64,000 bases of DNA from Ilex aquifolium (Eukaryota > Streptophyta > Magnoliopsida > Aquifoliales > Aquifoliaceae): contig OX637396.1 of NCBI GenBank assembly GCA_951799425.1, positions 42,585,901 to 42,649,900 on the forward strand. Reading direction: 5' to 3'. A model generated the notes under the pieces. The model made no database searches. It worked only from the letters and a program-made list of their open reading frames with translations, and was not told the DNA's origin. The position numbers were made by a program, and so were the translations under genes. Position 1 is the first letter of the stretch; each line of letters starts with the position of its first letter. Of the stretch, positions 54,930 through 64,000 are shown piece by piece.

Positions 54930-56905
54930 TCACATATTGCTTCTTTCTTTTAGGTTGGTCTCTTTTTTGGGGTATAGTCCCCCCTAGGAGTTGGATCTCG
55001 CCTACTCATCCAAGCAGCAAATTTCTTATGTTCCCTCATTTTCTGAGTTCTAGTTAGTGGTTGGTACATAAGAGAATTTTGGGTGTTGCAGGCGATGCCA
55101 ATTGCCCCATTCTACTTCAGGACGAACAACCATTCTGGGTCTACTTGCAACCCTGGCTTCAAACCTTTCTTTTTGGTTTCTTCTTTTCTCTTTTAGGCGC
55201 TCTTCTCTTCTTATATGGTCAATATTTTGAAGCCATTCTTGATTCTTTCTTGGCTTTCCCGTGGTAAGTTGTTGTTCTTGGTGTCTATCTCTCCCCTGAA
55301 AAATGGTAGGGACCATTTCTATGGGTGTATATTTCTTGTAAATTAAAGATTCATGGATCAACACCATCGAAGATTTTCTAAGTACCATTGCAGAGTTGGA
55401 TGTCTCCTTCCCCTCTGACACAATATCATCCCGGGATATGGCCTCTGGTTTGGTCAATTCCTTGGCACATCTGAAGTATATAACCAATGGTTTTTCCTCC
55501 TCTTTGGGGCTAAGCCTGCTGGTAATTGGCCGCTTCTTTTTGGGGCAATTCTTCTATTTTATTTCTCTGTCTTCTCGTTCACAATCGAACTAGCAACCCT
55601 TTTGGATCCCTACGTGTTAACAAAAATCACATTAACTTCCACTTACTTGGGAAAAGGGTTATTGTCAACACCCATTATTTCTTTTTCTTGGGTTGCATAT
55701 TTGAGCATTCTTTTTTGTATCAAATCTTGCACACGATTTCTGAAAATAATGCAATTTTTAGTGGAGTGTTGAAATGAATTATGTCATTTGCAAAATTCTT
55801 TCCCCTTTCTATCTTTTTCTGGAGGAACATATCCCTGGGAAAGGGTAATGAATTTTTGGATAACCATCTCATCAAAGAGAGCATCAGTTATTAACAAGTC
55901 AAAAGAATATTGTCGATATGTCGACAGGGAATCCTTCTTGAATGGGTGATTTGATGGCATGTTTACATGATCTTCTATCCTTTTCAAAGTATTACACACA
56001 ATTGGGGATTTCTGTATTACTTGTGCAACATGAATTTCCTTGTCTCCATATAAATCTTGGTAATAGGTGCCTAACACATTGTTTTTTCTTTGTTGCTCCT
56101 CTTTAAGCAACACCTCATATCTAGTAATCTTGACTAAGAGTTCAAATAAATCTCTAAACTCCATTCCTTCAAACTTCTTTCTTAATTCCAAGTCTAAACC
56201 ATTTTGGGATAATTTTACAAGTTTTATTTCAGGCATATAAACATGACACTTGTTTCTTCTTTTATTGAATCTGTCGATGCACTGTTCTGTAGACTCATTA
56301 GGCTTCTGCCTTAATTTAGATTAATCGGCCATCGACACTTCTGACTCATTTCAAAAGATGTTGTTTTGGTCAAGGATTATAAGAATAACTTCATTTTCAA
56401 ATTCTCACTGTTCCCAACTTGTCCATATTGGAAAGTATGGGGATATGATTTTTTAAAAATTATTCTCTGTCCTTTTAAAGTCAGAACCATTCAAATCTTG
56501 AATCATCTCCATTAGTTGGTTTATATTGACAGCCATACTGTTATGGATCTCTATGTTTTCAAATGGCTCAATGGGTTACCCCCAAAGTCTAGGGTTCATT
56601 TCCTCAAATGGATCCATAGGAGGCGTGGGGTGCCTCTCACGTCCCCTACTGGGGTGATCTTGAGTCATCTTTGACCCATTTCTATCTCTAGGATTTCTAG
56701 GATGATAAAAATTTGGAAAAACCTCCACAAGTTCTCTTTCGAACATCATATTAAAGTGATTTTGATGTTGAAAACTATGACACATGTTGGGTGCCATCAG
56801 TGGCATCTGGTTTTCTACAAGAATTACCACTGGGTTGGTATTTCCCTCTTCTACTATTACATTTCGAATTACATTAGAGGATCTTCGATTCATATATCCT
56901 GACAT
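54930..56905 (-). pseudogene. Decayed retrotransposon gag-like region
   Basis: On the minus strand, broken frames read from 56905 downwards: a Pro/Arg/Asn-rich part (56576-56905), a central part (55784-56236) containing KLSQNGLDLELRKKFEGMEF, RDLFELLVKITRYEVLLKEE and YVPPEKDRKGKEFCK, and a basic part (55050-55487) with WLQNIDHIRREERLKEKRRN. This order, with a capsid-like domain before a basic tail, resembles gag of Ty3/gypsy-type elements. Stops and frame changes separate the parts, no protease, reverse transcriptase or integrase follows, and LTRs were not found. It is a dead fragment; the family is uncertain. Confidence 0.55.
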
Positions 56906-58340
56906 ATTTATCTGGTCATTTATATTAATTCATGCATGACATTCATCAAATCTTGTCTAATACTTGAATGAGGACCATACAATACTTTTTTCGGGTTTTG
57001 CACAAAGTCCTACATCTGTGCACTGTTTTGGCCACTAGTTTGTTCATTTCCTTGTATCACGAGGTTGGCACTTGAACTTCCTTCAACATAGTTGGCGTTG
57101 CCAGGCATAACCTTCATGTTTTCATTGTGTTATGTTCCAATCACTCCTTCATCTTGCCTCTTTGTTCGCACCATGTTTGATCCAAATTAGTAATGTTATT
57201 CTATCGAGCGTGGCAAAAAATTGTTGGTCTCCACAAAAGATTTCTCCAGCAATCGATGGACTTAATCCCTTTTACAGAGAGATATCATGTGACTGTTTGT
57301 TGTTAGGTTCAATTGCCTTATTTATGGACTTTCTTAAATGATCACAATTGACATAATTACAAAAAGTAAAGTGACAATAAAAAAATTAACGAAAGATAAG
57401 AACACTTTTATTAATTTCAAAAGTTTTTAAGTTACAACAAACTAATAATATAGTCCCTAAAATTAATCATATTTCTAATTCTAAGCTAAAATTACTATTA
57501 AAATGTACAAATCGTAAATCTTTGATGAGTTTGATCGTATCTTCTCCTTATAATTAATGCCTGTTTAAAGGCATCTTTCCATCAAAGGTTACTCTGAATT
57601 TCTTCAGACAATTTTCTCTCCGGTTTCTTCCTTGTGTCAACTACTACTTTTTGAATTCCTTAAACCCATTAACGCTAATAACTGCTGTCTTTTAAAATTC
57701 CAAAATAATCATTTATTTCCCTCCCTTTCAGACGTTAAAATTGTTCCTAAATTTAAACAGGCCAGATCGGCTTACTATATATTCATTTTTAATTGAATGA
57801 ATCCACGTGACAAATTCTTTTGCTGACTTTGTTCAGTGGACAGACATCATTCATCGTCTTTTTACAGAAAAATGTAAAATTTGGTCCAAACAGGTATCTA
57901 AGTTTTTTCGCCATCACATCCCCATCAAATACCCTCATCAGAAAAGCACAGTTCAAATCAAAGTAAAATTCAACGAATAATTAGGGAACAGAAGTATAGT
58001 CTATATATTTATAAACAACGTGACAAGCGTGAACTCATATAATCCTCGAGTCAACTTCAACACAATCCACTTAGATGCTTGATCCTTGAAGATAAAGCAA
58101 AAAATGAAAAACAGTTTACCCTGCAAAAATCACGCAACTACACAATAGGTCCACCACAACCTATAAATGTTTCAATTCTTTTTAATTTTTTTTTTTTTTT
58201 TTTTGGGGTTTGGTATTGCTGGTTTTTGTGTGCTCTTTCTTACTGTGTCATGCACCATATATTTATATCTTTCAGCACAAAGTGCAGGTTCGACCAAAAA
58301 AACCTTGCCACTGGCATGAGGTAAGAACCTTCTGTTAAAA
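56906..58340. other. Gap between the gag-like fragment and DCL1
   Basis: The right part should include the DCL1 3' UTR (DCL1 runs leftward). A T-run lies at 58186-58204. A further stretch at 56940-57350 may be more of the retroelement. No gene was recognised. Confidence 0.45.
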
Positions 58341-59457
58341 CTACTGGCATGAATACCAATTATTTAACAGTTCTAAGAGAAGAACCGCAGCAGAATCCTT
58401 GGCTTTCTTGACGCTTGGCATAGGCTCTCCCACACATTCATCCGTCCATCCCCTATCCGATGTATTCACACGTACAGCAAAAGTAAACCTTTTCGCATGT
58501 GCTGGGCCACCCTCATTCACACACCTGCAGATCCAAAATACCGAGTAATTAGTTACCCAAAAAGAAGAAGTTGATTCATTAACAATTGATTAGTCATTCA
58601 ACCTGTAAAAATTCAACTGATATCCTAATTGATCACCAAGAAGTCGATCAAGAAGATCGCTTGTAAATTCTTACCGATATAATGGCATTGGCCAGTTTCT
58701 ACGCAAGCAAATGTCATTTAAAGTCTGCCTGGTAAAAGTTTGGCTGCCATTCTTCTTCTTCGCGTCCTCATCACCCCTCTCCTTAGCTTCAGCTGTCTCT
58801 TTCTCTTTCAAAGCAACAAGTGCATTCCTGGCAGCTAACTTTTGTGCCATTTTCTTTTGTGCATTCTGAGCTATCCCAACCTGGACACCATCGATAAGTA
58901 CTTCAACAGTAGCCAAGTTTCCATTTCGAGTGGCTTTGTACTCGAGGCCTTCAGCATGTTGCTGGCACCGTTCTTGGAGCTCCCGCACCGGATGCATTGG
59001 AAGCGTTTCTGGAGTGACCATTGGATGCAACAAAGGTTGGAATACCTGGAAACATACCGACAATGCAGCAATAGAAACTCAAATCTCAAAGCACCCATTC
59101 ATCCCCCAAAAAGAAATAGAACAAAAAATGAAAAAACGTGAAATAAATAAGGTGTCAGCAACTGACCCTCCAAACTACTGCAGTATCACGTCCACTGTCT
59201 AGGAAGATAGCACCAGCAACAGATTCAACGATGTCACCAAGAACTTTTGGAGCTTTGCAATCCCCTAAACCAAACGAGTTGAACCCTGGTTTTGACAATT
59301 CATTTTGAACCTCTTTCACAAAGTCCCGAATCTGAAAAGTAGAATAATATACAAAAATCAGGAGGGCCTCTCACCAAAAAAGACAATTTGCCAAAGAATA
59401 GAGAAACTATAGGTAGGAAAAGAATCCCTCCCCCTCCTTCACACCCCCTTGCGCACC

Positions 59458-59490
<33 letters not shown>

Positions 59491-62400
59491 AAAAAAAAAA
59501 CTTCTTGACTACAAATAAGAAGTTACAAACCTGCTTTTCAAGAGCACTTGAACCATGCCGAAGGTGCAAATGAAGATTATGTTTGACAGCAACCCGGGCA
59601 AAGTTTTCATTGTTCACAGCAGCAGCTCGAAGGTCAGTCAAGCGGCCTGGGGGCAGATCTGTGTATGTGAAAAACAAGTGCCTTGTGATGAGATGATCCA
59701 AGACTGCATCACCAACAAACTCCAATCGCTGGTAGCAGGACACTCCAGAAGATGGCCGTGAAGCATGAGTAATAGCTTCTACCAATAGGCCCCTATCATT
59801 GAACTTGATATTCAAGGAACTTTCTAAAGCATCAAAATTGACACTCCTAAGTACACTCTCTGGAACATTGGTAGGCCTGATTGAGCACTCTATCTCTTCA
59901 GGGTCAAAATCCACCTGAATCCCAATCCATTTCATTAGGTGGTTTGCAGCATTCTTCCCACCTTCAACATAAAAAACTCCAATCAGTGCTTCGACAACAT
60001 CTGCTAGAGTCTTGCTAGAGAGGACTCGATAAGAACTAGAATCACTCTCAAGCTCACCATCTTCCATTCCATCATCTTCATACCCATAACCAAGGTGATC
60101 TTTTCCTGGTACACTCCCATTGAGTTCTCTTTCTTGATCAAATAAGGATAACTCTACGTCCTTGGTATCCTCATCGAAGACTGGTAGCACCCCAGGAGCA
60201 GCCCATCTAGATGGAGCAAATCGATCTGCTTGGATATACGGTTGAAGCCCCTTACGTAAGGCATACTGATATAGTACCATGTTGCTCACCATTTGCTGTC
60301 TCATCCTAGTGAGCTGACCTTCGTGTTTCTGGGGATATTTTAGAAAAAGGAATCGACTAACAACCCATTTCAGGTAAGCGTCTCCTAGAAGCTCTGCTCT
60401 TTCATAGCAGAAAGTCTCTTGGCATGAAGCAGCTGTCAAAGCTTCCAATATCTGTACGTATTTTATTGGCTCACACATAAATATGTATGTTACACAAATA
60501 ACAACGGCATGGTAATATCTGGGTGACTAGCATACCTTTGAAGCAGGGACACGATAATTTATTATATCCTTAAGCTGAATAGCAAGCAGCATGCTTTCAA
60601 CTCTCCTCATTATCGAGGGCAATCTTTGAGCACCTCGAACTAGTGTTCCAGGAAGCGGATGTACAAAACACAGCTCAGGAGGAAGGAAAACATAGTATGT
60701 TTTGTCAAGTGTCTCTTCGGATTCCCCTTCATGAGCTGAACAAAAAAATATATTCAATTAGTTCTTTTGTGAAGCTAACTCAATCGATGTAAAAGAAAGC
60801 TAAGAAAAGGAAAGCATACTTTCTGCATGTTCAAATCGTGGGGACAGAAGATTCTTGCAATACGAAACACCACGACCTCTTATTAGAGGTTGTTGCTTAT
60901 AAATCAAGTTGACTCCATACCTGTTTGCCATACGGACTGAATAGCCAAATGCACCATTGATGTGCATGAAGAACAAGAAACTCTCCCGATCTTAGAAGGA
61001 TACATAAACTACTAACAGGGTGAAATTTATGAAATATGGTTCAAGGAATCCAACTTCTTTCACTCCGAATCCAACTTCTTTCACTCCTGAAGGTAATTGA
61101 ATGTTCCCTTCAAAGATAGTGATAAGCTTTTCTCTTCTTCACACACATTTAAGGTCAAGGATCAAAATTTCGTTTCGGTGTACTGTTTCGGTCGTCTAGA
61201 AAACAGAAACGTTTCGACGTATTTCGAAAACGTTTCAACCCATTTCAGAAACATAATGAAAAAAATAAAAAATTTAACAACTATTTTTCCAAAGCATTGG
61301 TCGAAATATATCAAAATATCTTGAAATACCTTGAAATATTCCGAAACAATTGTGCACATGTATTAAAATATTACAAAACATCTCAAAACATTATGGAATA
61401 CCTCAAAATATTAGAATTTCGATTTCATCATTGATTCATTTTGTTCTCCTTGAAAACGGAAACATTTCGGACGTTTATACCATTTCGAAACGAAATTTTG
61501 ATCCTTGACTAAGGTGCATTCAAGCTATCCAGTACTTGCATGAGAACCAAGCAACTGTTAGAAGCTGAAAAAATAGTTCACATAGTCGAATTACTAAATG
61601 ACAATCAGCCACTTTAGATTGCAAAGAGGCACATACTTCTGCTTGTAGTAATCAGCATATGAGCTGTACTCCAGGGGACCGAGATAGCCTTCTTTCCTCG
61701 GAAATGAGTTATCAGCAGTCACATCATAGTGCACAGAGTCAACATAAAACCTCTTGCCAGAATGAGCAGCTGTAACAATTCTTCCCACCAAATCATCTCC
61801 CCTCATACAAGAATCAGCCATCATCAGTCCGCACTGGGTCGAGTCTGCATAATTTTGCATTTCAATATCTTCTCGATTAGGGACCAACCCAGATGCCTTC
61901 ACAACATCAAACTGTGCAACTGCTCCTCTAATGCCATAAGTAGGATGGGATTTCTGTCCAAAGCCCATGCCATGACGCAATTTTCCAAATCCATACTCCC
62001 TTCGGTCTCCACCCAATGTCCGCTCGTTTGTGCCAAGATAGACATCTGGTCGAGCTCTCTGAAGGGGATTGTTCCAAGCATCTGTCTTAGTTATTTTTCC
62101 AACCATATTCCAGTCAATCTCTTTTATAGGATCTACGCACTTATCGCCAACCATAGGCACAAATAAATATGCCTTTGCAGGATCCCAAGGAGTGGTGGAT
62201 GGTTCAACATCCACGTCAAGTACAATGCTCATCAATCTTACATGAAAACTCTTAAGGGATGCCAACTGCATGTAAGCAGCAGTCAGAAATTTATTTAAGC
62301 AGGTAACTAGAAATCCAAAGACTAAGAATATTTAATGATTTGAAATTTTGAATACTAAGGTATCAGTACTTCAACATTTGGCTACCAAGTAAGGTAAACG

Positions 62401-62744
62401 ACCAATAAACCTGGCTTTCTGTTATGTCTATAGAACCACGGAAGACAAGAGATGCCTTTGTTATCATGGTTCGAGCGATAAAGAGATCCATCGACATCGA
62501 TAACACCTACTAAAAATCGGTGTGGTTAGAGACCAACATAGGTTCATTTCTGCAATACTTAAAATGATAAATGGCAACATACCTCTGCATCCAGCTCATT
62601 GCCAAAGAGTACCGCAAAGTCTGAAACTTGAGTTAAGAAAGGATCTTTTGACGAACCATCATTTACACAAGTAACAGCATACATATATAGATGAAACAAC
62701 TTGGAGTTGTCATAACCATCTCTACCAGATAAAATCCATTCTCC
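58341..62744 (-). CDS. DCL1: DICER-LIKE 1, C-terminal part (PAZ, RNase IIIa/b, two dsRBDs); 5' part outside window
   Basis: DCL1 is the nuclear RNase III that cuts pri-miRNAs to miRNA duplexes. Minus-strand exons are 62583-62744, 62411-62506, 61637-62265, 60820-60920, 60536-60735, 59531-60451, 59167-59331, 58675-59045 and 58341-58524, giving 942 residues without a break. Order: dicer-dimerisation/platform part; PAZ region (FVPMVGDKCVDPIKEIDWNM onward); RNase IIIa with ERAELLGDAYLKWVVSRFLF; RNase IIIb with LEFVGDAVLDHLITRHLFFT and CKAPKVLGDIVESVAGAIFL; dsRBD1 (HPVRELQERCQQHAEGLEYK to AQKLAARNALVAL); dsRBD2 (QTLNDICLRRNWPMP, then GEPMPSVKKAKDSAAVLLLE). The acidic catalytic residues of both RNase III signatures are present. 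The protein ends LLNNWYSCQ. Two nuclear dsRBDs and the miR162 site identify DCL1, not DCL2-4. A MITE lies in one intron. Confidence 0.97.
59457..59486. repeat. Poly-C/poly-A tract in a DCL1 intron
   Basis: About 22 C followed by an A-run, read as G-rich on the gene strand, between the exons ending at 59331 and starting at 59531. It explains a false Gly-rich extension of the RNase III frame. Confidence 0.9.
61154..61509. mobile_element. TIR element (MITE) in a DCL1 intron, 356 bp
   Basis: The inverted ends GTCAAGGATCAAAATTTCGT and ACGAAATTTTGATCCTTGAC are perfect over at least 24 bp. TAAG flanks both sides (61150-61153, 61510-61513). The inner sequence repeats CGTTTCG/CGAAACG and TTGAAATA motifs. 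The family could not be fixed from a 4-bp duplication. Confidence 0.78.
62497..62594 (-). promoter_or_regulatory. Split miR162 target site of DCL1 across an exon junction
   Basis: The last 12 nt of one exon (CTGGATGCAGAG, 62583-62594) join the first 10 nt of the next (GTGTTATCGA, 62497-62506). The spliced 22-mer pairs with miR162 over its length with one bulged target base, as in Arabidopsis DCL1. The site exists only in spliced mRNA. It makes DCL1 subject to feedback by its own product. Confidence 0.88.
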
Positions 62745-62865
62745 CTGCAGGGCAAAATGGAGATTAGAGAAAGTGCATTCCAGAGCATAAGAAAATCAAA
62801 GGAACTTTCTAGGTCAAGAGAAGTTCCTGCCTAACTAGTTTAAAAACACATCACAAGCTGAATCT

Positions 62866-64000
62866 AAATTTTTTTTTAATAATAAACAAAACAGTTTTAT
62901 TTATCTTAAAAGAACATAAGTGAAAAGAGAGTTGGACAAGTGGTCCAACCTCTAAGAAGATTAAAAAGAAAGAAAAACAAAGAAAAACAGGAAAAACAGT
63001 GGCAATATCTATAACAAAACAGCGCAAAGAGCACTTGGAGCACCATATAAAGTCCCACTTTAAATCCCAAGAAGCTCTCCACCTTGCCATAATGCAAAAT
63101 AGGGTCCTACCTTCAAATCCTTTGAAACCGAAGTCCAAAATAATGCCAAAAAGTACATCTATTCTCATAATCCATCCACTATTTCACATTCATCTTCAAA
63201 GATTATCGCATTACTTTCCAACCAAATAGTCCACATATAGTGGCAAGAATAACACAATTCCAAAGAGTGACCCCTTTCTTCTTCCTTCCAAAACCGCCTA
63301 AGAAGCACAGATACAGACACGGGGATACGGCAAAATTAAAAAATATAGAACACAGATACAACAAGTATACGGCTATTAAAAAAATATAATATATTTTTTA
63401 TATAATAATATAGCTGTAATATATTAAAAATAAAGCATATATTATAACAATATTAATAATAAGACCTAACAAATATAAATTTTTTGTTTAAAATTCAAAT
63501 AGATCAAAATAAATATCCATCATTTTCATCAAATATCATTACATACATTGACATTCATAGTATATAAGTTACATAATAAAAATTATATTAAAAAAAATAA
63601 AAATAACACATCTTTTAATAATCAACAGTTATTTTTTTTTTTAAAAAAAATTCCTCGTCGTATTTTAACCGTGTCCTAGACGTATTCTAGTCATGTCCTA
63701 AACATATTCTAGTCATGTCTTGGTCGTGTCCGACTGGGTTCACTATTCAGGACACTTCTACGCCGTGTCCGACACTGCTACAGCACCCTCTGGGAAGTAT
63801 CTGTGCTTCCTAGAAAAATGCTAAATAGATAGAACATGGAGTAACCCAACTCATTCTTGCCAAATTAAGCACTTTATTCATAACGACAATGCAATAAGGC
63901 AATGTAAGAATAAATGATCCACATTTTCAAAATCACACCGACACATAACACACTACTATGGAGAAAGACAAGCATGGGGTCTTCTCCTTTGTAGGGGTGC
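62866..64000 (-). mobile_element. 3' part of a LINE (L1-type) in a DCL1 intron, interrupted by another element
   Basis: On the minus strand the right segment contains CVMCRCDFENVDHLFLHCLI, the zf-RVT motif that ends plant LINE reverse transcriptases. Beyond the interruption the left segment carries TLWNCVILATI and other tail-like frames and stops at an A-run (62871-62879 on the complement), a LINE-type tail. Frames are broken. The 5' end is outside the window. It lies in the same direction as DCL1. Confidence 0.65.
63302..63809. mobile_element. TIR element inserted in the LINE, about 508 bp
   Basis: The inverted ends GAAGCACAGATAC (63302-63314) and GTATCTGTGCTTC (63797-63809) are exact. Subterminal GACACGG/CCGTGTCC motifs recur (GTCCTAGACGTATTC, GTCCTAAACATATTC). 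The middle is very AT-rich with no coding capacity. The LINE-like frame resumes on the other side, which supports insertion; a clean target duplication was not found. Confidence 0.7.

Noticed and set aside
59300-59530. C-terminal extension of the DCL1 RNase III frame with a Gly run
   Set aside because: It reads through a GT donor at 59529-59530 into an intron poly-G tract; the family sequence continues at 59331 instead.
58525-62744. miR838-type hairpin in a DCL1 intron, as in Arabidopsis
   Set aside because: No sequence resembling that miRNA was seen; it is known mainly from Brassicaceae.

Overview
This is nuclear DNA from a flowering plant, almost certainly a eudicot. Genes are split by GT-AG introns, exons are short, intergenic DNA is AT-rich, microsatellites of (AG)n, (AC)n, (AT)n and poly-G are common, and plant-type transposons are abundant. 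I cannot name the species; the large transposon-filled introns would suit a medium-to-large woody-plant genome.

Layout. 1-813 (+): last exon of plastid pyruvate dehydrogenase E1-alpha. 2.7-3.4 kb: nest of inverted MITEs. 4.1-9.2 kb (+): clock pseudo-response regulator of the PRR9/PRR5 clade, eight exons, one probable GC-AG intron, with an evening element and TCP motifs upstream. 12.0-12.7 kb (+): single-exon NDR1/HIN1-like gene. 13.5-23 kb: transposon belt with paired MULE-type MITEs, a solo LTR, a Harbinger-like element holding a nested hAT and a captured aspartic-protease exon, a long-TIR MULE, and a hAT inside a hAT. 24.3-26.6 kb (+): group Ia bHLH factor. 30.0-33.3 kb (+): thylakoid-curvature gene CURT1B with an antisense solo LTR in intron 3. 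33.8-36.3 kb (-): COMT-type O-methyltransferase pseudogene. 36.8-37.7 kb (+): truncated CHCHD2-like copy. 41.6-51.6 kb (+): LHY/CCA1 clock MYB with a 7-kb intron containing a Helitron. 55-57 kb (-): decayed gag-like sequence. 58.3 kb to the right edge (-): C-terminal part of DICER-LIKE 1, including the exon-junction miR162 site; its left-out 5' part lies beyond the window.

Biology. LHY/CCA1-type MYBs bind evening elements in PRR promoters, and PRR proteins repress LHY/CCA1. Both arms lie about 37 kb apart on the same strand here. The gene set merges two Arabidopsis segments from memory: chromosome 1 (DCL1 At1g01040, LHY At1g01060, PDH-E1 alpha At1g01090) and chromosome 2 (PRR9 At2g46790, bHLH70 At2g46810, CURT1B At2g46820, CCA1 At2g46830). 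The window therefore looks like an unfractionated, ancestral-type version of that pair. I found no wholly unknown protein system; the novelty is in cis-regulation, splicing, linkage and transposon nesting.
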